Source of the DNA: Gordionus sp. m RMFG-2023
Taxonomy: Eukaryota; Nematomorpha; Gordioida; Chordodea; Parachordodidae
Direction of reading: 5' to 3'
DNA: 64,000 bases
Assembly (NCBI RefSeq): GCF_954871325.1
Contig: NC_088776.1
Coordinates: 58,738,954-58,802,953 of the forward strand
The notes beneath the pieces were generated by a model. That model was not told the origin of the DNA, did no database searches, and saw only the letters and a program-made list of their open reading frames with translations. Shown here one piece after another: positions 1 to 12,890 of the stretch. Position 1 is the stretch's first letter. Every line of letters begins with the position of its first letter. Position numbers and translations under genes: made by a program.

Positions 1-113
1 CCAATTTCGACAATTTTGTATTCGATAAAAGGGATTGGGTTACTGCCAGAACCGTTTGCCAGTCGATTTCTCCCGATACCGATCTGATTAGCGTTAGGGA
101 CGATGATGAAAGG
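1..113 (+). CDS. exon a: start of C-type-lectin-like fold
   Basis: Open in frame from base 3 for 37 codons and ends AGG|gtatac at phase 0. It holds the W..A...C signature and the D-L-I-S-V segment. It may continue upstream of the window. Confidence 0.6.
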
Positions 114-3100
114 GTATACTACCAACCCCGCCCACTTTTGTTATCAATATGTTGACTTTTCTTTCATTGGCTTGAATCTCTAATAGTTTTTAAGTGACAT
201 TTTTTTTAGAATCTACATAATTCTTTCCATAAGTTTTGATAGTGTTTAGTTAGCCCCGCCTTCACCCCTTTCTATCTCTTTATTGTGGTTTTCAGTTTTT
301 TCCACCATTTTATAACATCATATATTTATCTAGCCCAAAATGTATTCTATGATTGGAGTAACATCCTATGTAATTTACACAATTTTGGGTATAAACTCTT
401 GCACTACTTTAATTTATATTGATTTTTATATCGATTTTATTCGATAAATTTCCGGTTTAATTAGATGTTTTAAGTTTGAAAAATCTCATTAGACAGAAAA
501 TGTATTCCGAACATGTGTGGAGTACCCTGTGTATTTCAGACAATTTTACCATACACTCTTGGACTACTCTAATTTATATTCATTTTTATATCGAATTCTT
601 TTATATAAATACAGACGGATATTGTATGAAAATTAAATAGGTTACGCCCGGGAGATATTTTAAAATTAAAAAAAAAAACTGCTCTTAAGTAAAATGATTT
701 AAAATCTCGTCAGATTCCAAATACCCCAATAGGATATATATTCTCAAAAATTGATATTATTTATTAAAATATCCTCTGTATTGTTCTTGTATATTAATAT
801 CGAAGCAATTTTTGGAAGATATATTCTGCCCTCACCGATTTATGTGTCATAATTCATGGCTCAGACCCCAAATTCAAGACAGTCCATCATTTGACGCCAC
901 CAACAATAATGACGCCGTCTACGGGAAACGAATTGTGAGGGCCTTTCACAGACCCAAATTCCGTAGGCCTAAATCGAAGGGACGTTTTGGTAGAGATACC
1001 AGGTTTTTTTTTCTCACCTTATTTCTTGGCCTTCTTATTTTAATCTTTAGAAATCTATGATAAAATGTAGATTTGGAAGCAACTCCCAAGATTATTTAAG
1101 ATTATGATATTCTGGATTTGTTCGAGTTAGATGTATCACGGTGTTACGGCTATTTTTGAGTTGATTTTGATTTAGATTGTGTTTGGCTATTAGACATTAT
1201 ATTAGGTATTCGTGGCAAAAAGTAATTCTAAATTGCTCTAATGACTACTATAAGGAAATTTTGTAGCAGGATGCCCTTCCTGACATCAAACCCTTTAAGT
1301 GGTTTTTACACCCCGTCGAGGAGACGGTAATTCTATTCTAGACCCAGATCACAGGGAACTTTTTAGACCTCCATTAGCCACCAAAAGACGTTGCCACTTC
1401 CCCGCCACGATGAGGCTGAAGGTAGGATTTTGGGAGAGAGGTAGAACATCCCTCTGATTTTACTTCTAAAGGCGTATCATTTCAAATCAAAATTAAAAAA
1501 AACTTATTACGAGTATAAATATTTTCTTTTAATGATAAAAATAATACTTATATAAGTCTGCCACGTAATTGCTTTACCTTGTTTATGACATCCATCGGTC
1601 AAATTCAAATTCGACTTAGGAGTTGCATGGAGGAACATTCGTTCGTTTGCAGGATGACCCTGAGTAAAGGCCTCATAATTAAATATTCTTTTTTTTTAAA
1701 ATAAAAATTAATTCCTTCCAATTTTTACTAAGTCTTAAAAAAGATAACTGCTCAAGCTGTATTATTATTGATAATATTCTTTAGCTTTCCCCATAAAATT
1801 TATCATTTTTTATTTGTCGCCTTAATCAATTAATTTTTTTATCATTTGTAACGCATTCATTTTAAGGGCAATGTGACCTGAATCCATATCCCCCTGTGAG
1901 TTCTATTGTATCGCCTGATCCTAACCTAGAGACGATTCCTCAAGCCTCCACAAAACCTCTTCCAACCATCAACCCCAAAATTTCAACATCAGATAAACCC
2001 GGTGGCAATCAACTCCAAACACCATCTATCGGGAAAGACGATGATGGAGTTAAATCGCGAGATATTATTACAAGTAACATTCTGCAAAAATCCATATATA
2101 AAATAATGGTTTATATATTGATAGGGAATTTGGAGCAACTAAAAATGGTTATTCAGTTTATAAATATTTTGTACGAGTGGCCCAGTCTGGGCGACAGATT
2201 TGCGGGGCGTATTTTGAGTTCAATAATGTTTGAGCGCTACACCAGGCAGGGCCTATTTTAAAAAAAAATTTATATCATTACTAAGTAAATACTATAAGGA
2301 AACAAAATAATTGAAACCTTTTTTATAATTAGTTTTGGATAGGATAATAATAATCTATTCATAATTTTTATAAAAATTGAACATTTTTAAGGAATAGCCA
2401 GTAACATGGCTGAAACATCAAATTTTTTGCTGCAACAAGAAAACTCAGTAAGGCGATAAGTTTGATGGTTATTGTTTTTTTTTTTTTGCATTTTAAATTA
2501 TTAATTGAGCGCGTTATTCTAAATAAAATTGCCGAAAATAATAGGTTATAATACCCATCCTATAAATTTCGGATAGTTTTGTAAGGAATTTTTTAAGAAA
2601 TTTTAATTAAAATGAAAAAACCATGGAAAAATTATTATAAATTTAGGTTTCTTTGAAAGGTTGGTCATAAAATTGTTTGAAATTTATAGGGTGGATATAT
2701 TACACATATTGGAATACATTTACGGCGAGATCAGATCCTTAAATTTAATAAAATCGGCTCAATTAAGGATTTAAGATTCAAAACCTACTGCGTATGTCGT
2801 GACACGTGGCTAAAGATTCATTAAAGGTGTACATTCATTGAAGTCAACCCTAATCATTGATCCTAAATGCCTCTCAGGGGCAAGCTTCTATGTATGTACA
2901 TCTTTTAAGTAAATTTAAATGAATAAATAGCCAGTTTATGTTAGTATTAATTAATGTCATCGGTTGTATTATAATTACAAGCTAACCCTGATACAACCAA
3001 TTCTTTGAATACCAACGATAGAAGAACTATACCTTCCATACCACCCACTAATACTAAAGGTTAAATTATTCGTTTTTTTCTTTATATTATCTACCAAACA

Positions 3101-4744
3101 ATGCACTAACTAGGCCCCACTTATTGATATAGGTTGTATAGTTGAGTCTTCCAAAAAGCTTGATTGACTTTCACGTCGCGATAACTTAGTTTTTTTTGTT
3201 TAACTCATAATTCGGTTATAGTTGTCAAAATGATGGAAGATTTAATGAATAAGCCATTAAATCTTCGTTCTGGCATGATGACAATATTTATAATTTACGA
3301 ATAATATTTTTTTCTCCCTTTAAATCTCCTATCTACCAAACATTAAAAGCAATAAAGTTAACGCATTACGAGCCACCTAATGGTTAAGTATAGATCATGC
3401 TTAGATTTGAAATATCGTGAAAACCACGAATTATTTTATTTTATCTTTATAATTAATTTAGTCAGTTTCTATATCTTTTACAAATCAATATAAATACATC
3501 AATTAATCATAAATACACAATCAACAAATATATTTGCTGTATTTTCAAAGTTAAATGATATTTTCTTTGTAGTTAGCCAAACATGATTGAGGAATTGATC
3601 CTAGTAAGGCATTAAATATTAGAGCAAATCATATATTTAGTTCCATACACGATGCCAAGTACTTCCCTCTATTTCTTGGTAATGATCTAACAAATTTAAA
3701 GGCTACAAACAGTGATATAACACTTTCAGAATAAAATCTTTAATCCGTTTATGGTAAGGTTGGGCCTAAATTTTTTTTTTTCATTTATATTTATTGGCTA
3801 GTTTAGTACTATAAAAGTAGGCACTAATAAAGCAGGAAAAATTGACACAGTTTTTAGTTAGTAACTTACAATTGTTCAGTAATGGAGATGACATTTTCAA
3901 AATAATAAGTAATCAAAATTTTTTATAAGCCGGATCCAATCGAAGGTTGCACCTCACGTCACCACTGAATAAATCATAGTTACGCCATGGAATCATAATT
4001 ATTATGTTTAGTCATTAATTAGGTGAGTGAGAGTGATAGTTGGCGAACTTAGGCAGGATTTTTTGCATATAAAAAGGTGACAGTGTCGCGAAAGACCAAG
4101 CCTCGTCGACTCCGGATGGCCTGTCCCTATCTTTCTCGATTGAAAATGACTCCATAGTGATACCAGATGGTAAAGGCGGAAAAATTAGGATCGACCCCAA
4201 GGTAGCGGCGTCAAATGGGGGTCAGATTTCTTTGGTCGTGCAAAACAAGGGTAACGGATCGCTCAATTTCCTGGGGTTGGATGACGAAAAAAATAATGCA
4301 CACCCTGAAACTTCCTCTAGGAAAAACAATGTCGAAGGGATTGCCGTCGGCAACAAGATTGTGAACGCTATCGACGGAAACGGAAAAGCGGTAAAAGTTA
4401 CTGAGAAAGGTGTCAAGGGGATCAATTTGGAATATTTCCCCAACGAAGCTGGGTCCACGTCTCTCCCAGTTAAATCGATCGGTATTAATGCGAAAAATCC
4501 CACAGATCCCCCTAACCAAAATGGTGACGGACAGCGAAAGCAGTTTAACGATATTGTTGGTCTCCCAAAAAACTCGCAGCAATCTGTATCGCCGGTGCCG
4601 GTGGATAAAGACGCCATCAAAACGGGCACGGAAGCGGCTAAAGCCGAACAACAAAAACAGATGGAACGCTTCCTAATAACCATGATGGATAACATCATTA
4701 AACAAAATGAAGGGCTGTTTGATGAGAACGATTCACCTTTTTAG
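1..4744 (+). CDS. C-type-lectin-like domain protein, 3' part of gene (5 visible exons)
   Basis: Five segments join in a continuous frame with GT-AG borders and matching phases: 1-113, 806-989, 1867-2073, 2982-3059 and 4077-4744. The first reads like the N-terminal half of a C-type-lectin fold: FDKRDWVTARTVCQS (the usual W..A...C) followed by DLISVRDDDER and, across the splice, QFLED, matching the family's L.S(I/V)...E..FL helix. The next part has a close Cys pair (CPHRFMC) but no WIGL- or WND-like core, so the domain is atypical or missing its middle. The rest is a Pro/Ser/Thr/Asn-rich linker and a hydrophilic C-terminal region of about 220 residues with no membrane segment. The 5' end lies outside the window. 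I do not recognise the tail and infer no ligand. The exon chain is well supported; the lectin label is moderate. Confidence 0.6.
339..597. repeat. inverted-repeat family B, two diverged arms in tandem
   Basis: AAAATGTATTC...GGAGTA and a following ACAATTTT...ACTCTTG...ACTACT.TAATTTATATT occur twice in direct orientation (339-435 and 497-597). Both match the left arm of family B (see 47310-47670). Confidence 0.4.
806..989 (+). CDS. exon b: Cys pair and basic linker
   Basis: Starts after cgaag at phase 0 and stays open for 61 codons. I end it at TTTTG|gtagag (phase 1) because this matches the next exon; a second donor at 1003 would not. Contents: QFLEDIF, CPHRFMC, an Asn/Asp patch, then a strongly basic run (RPKFRRPKSKGRFG). 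Confidence 0.45.
1262..1425 (+). repeat. SINE-like core sequence in an intron
   Basis: The stretch GGATGCCCTTCCTGACA, followed by a CAAACCC-like run, matches from memory a core found in SINEs of several animal phyla (usual form GGATGCCCTTCCTGACGCCAACCC). It is GC-richer than its surroundings and lies in the intron between 989 and 1867. No poly-A tail or target duplication is clear. A lookalike exon here gives stops in the frame needed by the neighbours. Confidence 0.3.
1867..2073 (+). CDS. exon c: Pro/Ser/Thr-rich linker
   Basis: Begins after ttttaag at phase 1 and ends before gtaaca at phase 1. It encodes QCDLNPYPPV and then a Pro/Thr/Ser/Asp-rich stretch without secondary-structure signals. 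The frame stays open past the donor to 2261, but only the spliced form stays in phase with 2982. Confidence 0.55.
2500..2830. repeat. inverted-repeat family B copy
   Basis: Left arm (GAGCGCG ... ATACCCATCCTATAAATTTC) and right arm (GAAATTTATAGGGTGGATAT ... TGGAATACATTTACGG) are imperfect reverse complements around about 2620. Confidence 0.5.
2982..3059 (+). CDS. exon d: short Asn/Thr/Pro-rich exon
   Basis: A 78-nt segment between attacaag and AAAG|gttaaa. The frame TNPDTTNSLNTNDRR continues the composition of exon c, and both borders match the flanking phases (1 in, 1 out). Confidence 0.55.
3582..3733 (+). pseudogene. possible decayed exon
   Basis: After tttctttgtag a frame without stops for about 45 codons contains ALNIRANHIFSSIHDAKYF and then Asn/Thr/Asp-rich text like the neighbouring exons, but stops sit close to the acceptor and at the 3' end. 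It cannot be spliced in with the surrounding exons. It may be a dead duplicate exon or chance. Confidence 0.15.
4077..4744 (+). CDS. exon e: terminal exon, Gly/Asn-rich C-terminus
   Basis: Starts after aaaaag at phase 1 and runs 222 codons to TAG. It encodes a polar region with IVIPDGKGGKIRIDPKV, a short beta-like stretch (GGQISLVVQNKGNGSL), an Asn/Gly/Lys-rich middle and a Met/Gln-rich end (QQKQMERFLITMMDN) that could form an amphipathic helix. The long frame, higher GC and the nearby AATAAA support a 3' terminal exon. No family recognised. Confidence 0.65.
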
Positions 4745-4817
4745 GGTCCCGCGATGGAGAGAAGCATGCCTGCTCTTCCAATGCCTGTCTATCATAATTA
4801 TTTATATTTTAAACACA

Positions 4818-4823
4818 AATAAA
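4818..4823 (+). promoter_or_regulatory. poly(A) signal
   Basis: AATAAA 74 bases after the stop codon of the terminal exon at 4077-4744. Confidence 0.55.
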
Positions 4824-4830
4824 CACATTT

Positions 4831-7800
4831 CTAAAAATACGTTTTATTTTTTAAACGATATAACTGCCGTTAAAGGAAATTTCTGTGATTTATTTATTAT
4901 AGTATACCGCATATATATACATTTATAAAATCCCGAGCTGATCTACTTTTCGTAAAGAATAATGTATTTAAAACGCGATTGGCCTAAGTTTTTTTTTATT
5001 TTTATTATTACAATCTTAATTTACATTTAATACATACGAAAGGTAACTCAAATTTGGATATTAAAACTTTATTCTTTGATTCTTATAGAATAATTACAGT
5101 ATAGTGTATGCTTAAATTTTATTATCGTATATTCGGTGTTGAATTGGCGTCAATTTATTATAGTATAGTAGTCTAGGGGGATCTTGGCTCAAACTAAGCA
5201 AAATAGGCCCGACTTGGCTTTGTTAACAAAATCATAAAACATAAATTTTATGCATCATTCGTCGCGAAAATGGTGATCAGGTTGTGAGCCATGCCTTAGA
5301 TTTGAAAAAAAAAATTAAAATTAAAATTAAAATTAAAATTAAAATTAATATACAATATTTATATCATGTTTTAACGAAATATGAAGGGATTTATTTATAT
5401 TTTTGTTAGCGTTTAGATTTGATGTATCTGATAAAAAAAGAGATAAAAAAAAATTTGTAAAATTTCCCGAAAATTTGGAAATATTTCAATATAAGATAAT
5501 CTTCGAAAATAATGTTAAAAAAAAACAAGTGACCGTTTTTTTTTGTTGGAAAGACATGATAGAGTCGCTTCTAATAATATAATATTTTTAGAGATAAATC
5601 TTTTGCATATTTAATTTTTTGGCAAAACCCGGAATTTCAACATAAAAAATATAAATATATAAAAAGTTAATATATTTCGAAATCGCCTAGTTAAAAAAAA
5701 AAAATAAGACAAAAAAATAGGAATATAAATATCTCCACTCCTCTTCTTCTTTTCTCTTTCCCTTCTCCAAATCTTTTCGTGGAATTGTTATCGATATACA
5801 GGGTCCTCATACCTTCTTTTAGCTACCAAAATAGCTTCGTTATCATACAATAAATTTATCCAAGCAGAGGAGTAACTCTTTGGCTAGGGTTAGGATAATT
5901 TTTAAAAGAAATTACCCCCCCCCCCCTTTTTTTTTAAAGAAAATAACAAATAATATTTTAATTGAGAGAATATTGAAATTATTGAATGGAAGGGATTAAA
6001 AGTATATCTCTTTCTTTTTTTTGGTTAAGTTAGAATAACTAAAAGTTATATTGACATCATGCGAATTTTTTTTTTTAAATATTATATACGGCTTAAAAAT
6101 CCTAAAAAGCTTTTATATTTTGCCTATAAAATAGCTTATTATTTTTTATAAGCTTTATTTAAAGTATTTTTTTTTTTGGTTCAAATTTTCGATTTAATCT
6201 CAGTTTTAGAGGTGGATTAGATAGGATTTTAAAACTATGTGACCATTAAATTTTTTGGAAGTTGTTAGGGAAATGTTTTGGTTTTGATTTAGATTGCTTT
6301 TAAAATAGGGTCCATTCTAGGACTTCTATACCCTACCCTCATGCCCTGCTATATATATATATTAAAAAATGACCATTTAAGAACCAAAAGAAAATGGTCT
6401 CCAGAAAACGTAGCAAGGGTTCTCCTAACATACCTCCCTCATGAAGTCTGGCGCCTTTCCATTCTTTTAGGTAGGACCTAACAAAATATTTCTGCCACAT
6501 CCGTCGTGATGTGACAAATCTCATTGGTATGGGGTTAATAAAAAAAATACCTAGGGTCGATCTAGTAGGATTTTCACAGGTTTGAGTCTGTACTCCGTCA
6601 GTCTTAATCCGAACATTAACTGCTCCAAATCCCTTGATATTAACAAGATCCACTTGGGTCAATTTTATGAAAACGGTCACGATTAAGATTTCAGCCAAAA
6701 TAATATTACGCAAGCCTCAAGATTTGGAAAAATAGAGGTCCCAAAGACCTTTCTTAGGCCATCTATGAGAAAAATCTCCTCACCTTGCAACCCAAGTCGT
6801 AACAACACTAATTTGACATCTTTGGTATTTACAGACTTGGGTTGGGTTAACTCATCTGAGCCGAAAATCTATCATGACAATTTTTTTTTATCCCTTCAGA
6901 AAATTTTCATTCGGATCAAGTTAATTTAAAAAGAAAAGCTATCCCATCTTCATCCTCCTTAATTTTTTCCTCATTTTTCTTCAACGTAATATAATTTATT
7001 TTTTCGTCTATATATATATTTATATTAATAACAGTTAATCCTCTTAACTATATTGGTGTTTTTTAAAATACATTTTTATTGTTTTATTCATTAAAATAAA
7101 ACGAAGAAATAGTAATAAATATAAGAAGTTAACGATTATATAAGTATAATTAAAAAAAGAGAAGTTTTAAGTGTTTTTTTACGGTATTTTATTTTAAAAT
7201 CAAATACTACTACACTAATGAGAATATAAAAAATGGATATTAAATAATAATCTAAACTAGTACACCTTTGTTACGCTAACGAATCAAACTAACCAAGATT
7301 TACAAAATAATATGACAATTGAATTTAAAGTTTTAAATTGAACAAATTTGATATTTTCCTATTCAGTAAATTGCATTTCAAACCCTAACCTACCTAAACA
7401 GTATATTAGAAAGAACCTTTTTTCTTACAGATTAATCCAATGATTAGGATATAAAAATTAATTTCTTATACCGCTCATTCATAGTTAGCACAAATTCGCA
7501 ACGAATTATACAAAATACGCTAAATTTTTGTATACTGTGAATACAGGGTCGTAAGAATTGTTTCCGCTAATTCATCATAGAACATCGTTGGGTAATTAGG
7601 GCTGTGTCGATATATTTGAGGTATTAAAATGACCTGTTTATAAATTTTTAATATCTTCAGTAAGAATTGGCAGCTAATTATTTTTACTCATATACATCTT
7701 GGAATGTGGATATAAACATCAAATCTTGTCCATAAAACAAAATTATTACAACGGAGACATCAGAATGGACCTATCACATTTTTTTTGTTCAAAAAATAAC

Positions 7801-9690
7801 GAATCTAAAACATAGGATTATTTTAATCTGCCCCGATGGCTGTCTTTTCTTATAAAATATATTTTGTTTAATAAATTATTTCGAATTAGTTACGCAAGCC
7901 TGAAGATTTTGGTCAAAGATGGCCACAAAGGTTTGGACATTCTATAAGCGAAATCTCGGGGATTGGGCAATATTTTTCTGGCCTGAGTTGGCCTTTTTTT
8001 TAAAAAACCGGCTCAAATTGTGCCTTTTAACAACACTACTTTTTATTTACATTCCAAAGATGGTTAAGCGTTAAAAGAATTACTGCCTAACTATGGAAAT
8101 CCGAGATTACACCGCCCTCTCACCACCCCCAACCCCCTTACCTCATACTCAATCTTACCCTTCTTTACTAACCATAACCTTCCTACTAAATCAAAATTAG
8201 CAAAATAAAAAAAAAATATCTAGATTAGCGAGATCATACCACAACATACCCTCCTACTCCCCTTCAATTTCAGTGTTGATCTTGGCATCATTCCCCTTCC
8301 TCCCTCCTACCCAGTGGTGATAGTGAGAGTGACTGGGCATGGCACAATTTGATCATTTGAAATAGTTTACGCTAGAATTCGAGATATATACGATAATGGA
8401 AACTAATTTTAAATCTTAAATAAAAATTTCTATTTCCTCTGGGGGGGGGGGGGGGGTGAATTATTTTTTTTAGAATTGAAATGTTTATATTATCTAATAT
8501 CTATTCAAAAGATGATACAAGACGGGAATATGAAACATATTTGAAACTTATACCCCACAAGAGTTTCATTTGAATTTTCTGTTTGATATGGTATTCTAGT
8601 TGGACACGTTAATTTCTCTCAAAGTTTGCAGGAAAGTAGAACCTTTGAAAAGCAATGCCACCCCACTATATTGATTATTATGTGCTGAATTAATTATAAA
8701 GTTACGAGAGGAAAAAATATTATCTGTGTATGAAAAGTCCCACTACTTAAACTATTGCTCAGATTTGCGAAGCTTGTTAAAAGTGATGCCATACCGAGGA
8801 GTTTAACTGTCATACTTTGATAAAGCTAACGGTGCGAGATTATACGTTTAGAGATATGCAATGCCCAGCCTAGAAACCGGGAAGCGTTTGAAATCAAGTT
8901 TGTTTGGGCCGGGTTGGGCAAAAATAATTAACAGGTCTAGTCAGGTGGGAATTGTTTAATATGATACCTAAATCCTCATCAATATTGGTTATTTTCTATT
9001 CAATATATTTCTTGATTTTGAAAAGACGAGACGGGTAACCTAAAAATAAGAAATTTTGGGTCGAGTCGGGTACAATTTTAGATACACCAGGCAGGGAAGA
9101 TTTAAATTCCAACCACCAGGTTTTGCCCAAAAAATTTTGCCATTGAAGACCCCTAATTGCGATGTCGAATAAAACGACCCTTTCATTAACTGGATCATTC
9201 TAACCTATCCTGTTATGTCGTATTCCCCACATCGATGTTCGAACGTAAGGGTTGGAACATTGTATGCCCAATTGCAACCTTAAATTCACTGTCATCTGAT
9301 AACAGCCCGATTCTAGGTCTATTCCACCCCTCCCACTCTTAAATTTTTTTTTTTGCAAATTCATGAAAGTTCCTTGAAAAGGGGGCCTTGAAAAACATGA
9401 TAATTGCAGAATACATAGAAGAAGAGGGTCCTAATAAAAAGGATCATTTTAATTTTCTACACATAAATAAATTAAAAACTTTTTTGGAAAATATTATTAC
9501 TGACTAGGGAATGAAATTGAGGTCGTTAAAAAAATATTAGTTTAAAAGTTTAGAAAAATTGTAACATAATAATTTGTCAAATTTTTTATACCTATACAAA
9601 AAATGCATTTCCAAATATTTTGTATAACAGCTTAGTTCATTCACATCGAGTTATGAGTTGACCTTTTTATTAAAGGGAATTATTAAATCA
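4831..9690. other. AT-rich intergenic stretch, no gene seen
   Basis: Contains an (AAATT)n run at 5309-5348, homopolymer tracts, a partial MITE at 7888-8039 and a weak MITE-like stretch near 6700-6790. A minus-strand frame of 124 codons at 6339-6713 has no recognisable motif. A G-run of about 14 lies at 8442-8456. Confidence 0.6.
7888..8039. mobile_element. hAT-like MITE, partial copy
   Basis: Keeps the core (TACGCAAGCCTGAAGATTTT) and the right end (CCGGCTCAAATTG ... TTTTAACAACACTA); the left terminal repeat is missing. Confidence 0.6.
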
Positions 9691-10037
<347 letters not shown>

Positions 10038-10467
10038 TTAAATCCTTATCAAGTATTATAAAAACACAAATAAACTCTATCAACCTTATTACATAATTAT
10101 TTGTAAACTCATTAAATCGCAACTTATTTCTTTTAAGCTATTAGTCAATTCTCATTTTCCATTCAATATTATAAATATATTTTAAAAATAAAATCATTGT
10201 ATATTTCAATTTTGTGTTGACCAATAACTCAAATATTTGTTCTATGGTGTTAAATAAAAATTCTTAACTGCTCCTCCAAAATTTTTGCCTGTCTCCCTTT
10301 CCTTAATGAGTAAAGCTATAATCGGGCCTGCTTGAAAACAACAAATTTTTTTTTGTACGTAATAGTGCGTACAAATTGTGCGTTGCAACGCAGCGTTTTA
10401 AAACGCATATAAAAAAACGTAAACGCAGCCATGTATGAATTGATGCGTTAACTTTTATTTTTTCAAT

Positions 10468-11468
10468 ATGAAACATTTAAATTTAAAACAAAAAAAATTA
10501 CTTGCTTTGTATTTACTACAAAGAAATAAAGGAAGGAAGAAGAGCAAGACGTCCAAAATATTTGTTAAAAGAAATCTTTTTTCGGAATATATTAATATTA
10601 AAGGCGATTTAACAAATTCGCAATTTTATAATTATACAAGAATGAGAAGAGCGACATTTTCTTATATACTGGAGCTCATATATGAGGATATTAATCCAAA
10701 AGTTACTAACTGTAACAAACAAATCGATGCTGAGGATCGTTTGTTTGTTACATTAAGGTAAAATAAATTTAATTTATTATTAATTATTTATATAATAGGT
10801 ATTTAATAACTGGTGTATCATTTGCACAACTAGCTTATAGTTCAAGGATCTCAAAATCCTGTATAAATTATATTGTGAAATCAGTGTGCACAGCAATTTG
10901 GAATGCTGCTGCACACACATGCCTAAGCCTAATAAAAATGATTGGGGAAAAGTAAATTTATTATAATAAATCAAGATTAATATTTACTTATCTTTAGATT
11001 TCCCAGGAATTCCTGCTTCAATCAGGATTCCCAAATTGTATTGGGGCTATAGATGGCAAGCATATATATATCAAGAGCCCTGCCAATAGTGGCTCACAAT
11101 TTTATAACTATAAGCATAGATTTTATATTAACCTGTTAGCCCTAACAGATATTAACAGGAGATTTATTTACATAGATGTGGGTGCATATGGAAAGCAAAG
11201 TGATGGTGGTGTTTTTAGAAATAGCTCTTTATATAGAGGTTACTTTATATTAAATTTAATATATCTTATAAATATATTAATAGAATTGATGAACCATACA
11301 CTTGATATGCCTGCTCCCAAACCATTTCCAGGTTGTAATGAGGCCATGCCATTTGTAATGGTTGGGGACGACTCATTCCCTTTGTCAAATTATTTGATGA
11401 AGCCCTACCCCAAAAGAAATCTGACAACAGAAGAAAGGGAATATAACATGAGGCTGTGCCATGCTCGA
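10468..11468 (+). mobile_element. PIF/Harbinger transposase, degraded copy with introns
   Basis: Four exons read as a HARBI1-type nuclease: 10468-10757, 10799-10951, 10998-11238 and 11284-11468, separated by 41-46 bp GT-AG introns. Motifs in order: an N-terminal helical region ending DRLFVTLRYLITG; HMPKPNKNDWGKISQEF; the first catalytic block FPNCIGAIDGKHIYIKSP; VDVGAYGKQSDGG-like FRNSSLYRELMNHT; and the second block VVGDDSFPLS-like MKPYPKRNLT. The last exon ends at CGA|gtaagt and I found no downstream VENAFG-type block carrying the third acidic residue, so the 3' end is lost. Exon 2 also changes frame between CTAIWNAA and HMPKPN. No Myb/SANT partner gene is visible. DNA transposition enzyme, now inactive by inspection. 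Confidence 0.85.
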
Positions 11469-11540
11469 GTAAGTGTAAAATTACGAAAATAACTAAAATA
11501 TTTAATAAAACAGATTTTTTTTAAAAATAAAAAATCAATA

Positions 11541-11560
11541 GCGTTTAACGCTATTACATC
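11541..11560. repeat. short perfect hairpin
   Basis: AATAGCGTTTAACGCTATT is a 7-bp stem with a 5-base loop just after the transposase. It may be a remnant of element termini or chance. Confidence 0.35.
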
Positions 11561-11568
11561 ATTATCGC

Positions 11569-12497
11569 TTTAAAGGTATAATATTATAGTTATGTATAGA
11601 AATATTATTTATTTATAATAAGGGTAAAATATTAAAAATACTATATATTATAATTATTAATTGGCATGGCAACCATAAGATAGGCAAATGTCAGCGTCCG
11701 GAGTTTCTCTGGCCCGCCAGTTCACCCCCGTTTTAGCGGGCTTGATCCAACCCAGTAAGTAGTAGCATTACTTCTCCACACATTATCTTATTAATTATAA
11801 ATATATATATATCTAATCTAAATAATAGAACGAGAAATCATATTTAAAACACGCGTACCTAATTAAATAATTCGTTTTTTTTTTTGCATTTAAAAAAAAA
11901 GAAGAAAGTTTTTTTGATTTTCCCAAATCAATTTATATTATATATTTTTTTGTTAAAAACTTATTATTTTTAAGCTTAGCAATGGCTTAGAAGACAGATT
12001 AACTTGTTATTATTATTATTTTTTTCATTATAAAATTAAATTTTTTATTAAATAAAACCAAAATATATTGTATAATAAAAAAATGAAATGTGCACAACAT
12101 ATTGAAACAAATCCTCAAAAAGATTTTAAAAAAAAATTTTTGTTGCAGTTTGGAAAAATTTAAAAAAACAAAATAAATGAAATACCGAAATATTTAAAAG
12201 TTAAAATTAGGATATTTTTGATCCTTCCCCCTCTCCTTTTCCACCACACATTCCTTTGGAAGATTTGTTGAGATGAGGATAACATGGTGTTTGTTATGTG
12301 TTATTTTTAAAAAAGTCGCATTCTCTTAAAATTAAAGAATCTTCTTTTTTTTGGGGTAAAAGTGGCTGACTATTGAACCACATTTATGTTGGGATTAATA
12401 ATATATATATAGTTTTTTTTTTAAGTTATAATTTGTCCTTTTTAATATTTTTTCTGAAACGACACTTCCAGAAGATTAGGATTATACAAAATAAGGG

Positions 12498-12500
<3 letters not shown>
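11569..12500. other. AT-rich stretch with one GC-rich island, no gene seen
   Basis: Mostly A/T tracts. Bases 11690-11780 stand out as GC-rich, with a small CCCGC...GCGGG inverted repeat. No cloverleaf or known RNA could be drawn from it. Confidence 0.5.
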
Positions 12501-12565
<65 letters not shown>

Positions 12566-12567
12566 CT
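12501..12567. repeat. (TTTC)n microsatellite
   Basis: About 16 uninterrupted TTTC units. Confidence 0.95.
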
Positions 12568-12890
12568 CTAAGCGGTCACTATTCTTATATATAATAATAA
12601 TTGTATCAAATCATAAATATTAATCGTTTCGCGTAATTACTTAATAAATTATTTTAAAAATTGTTTCCATATTTATGATATGATTTATCAATTTAATTAT
12701 CTTTTTTTTTGAAGCCTAATTGATGTATCTTTATCATAAATTTAATTATTTGTTTTATTTATAATATAACATCTAAAAAGGAGCAAAATTTTATTTCCGC
12801 TCCCCCGAGGATCGAAATATTGGATCTAAACACTATTTTGTATCGTAAAAATGACGATAAAATATATATATTTTTTTAGATAATCGCAAA

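Noticed and set aside
1302-1452. Exon reading PRRGDGNSILDPDHRELF
   Set aside because: It cannot be spliced in phase with exons b and c, and it overlaps the SINE-like core.
4211-4698. Two long minus-strand frames opposite the terminal exon at 4077-4744
   Set aside because: They are shadows of the GC-richer plus-strand exon, whose phase and poly(A) context are coherent.
6339-6713. Minus-strand frame of 124 codons
   Set aside because: No recognisable domain and no supporting gene structure.
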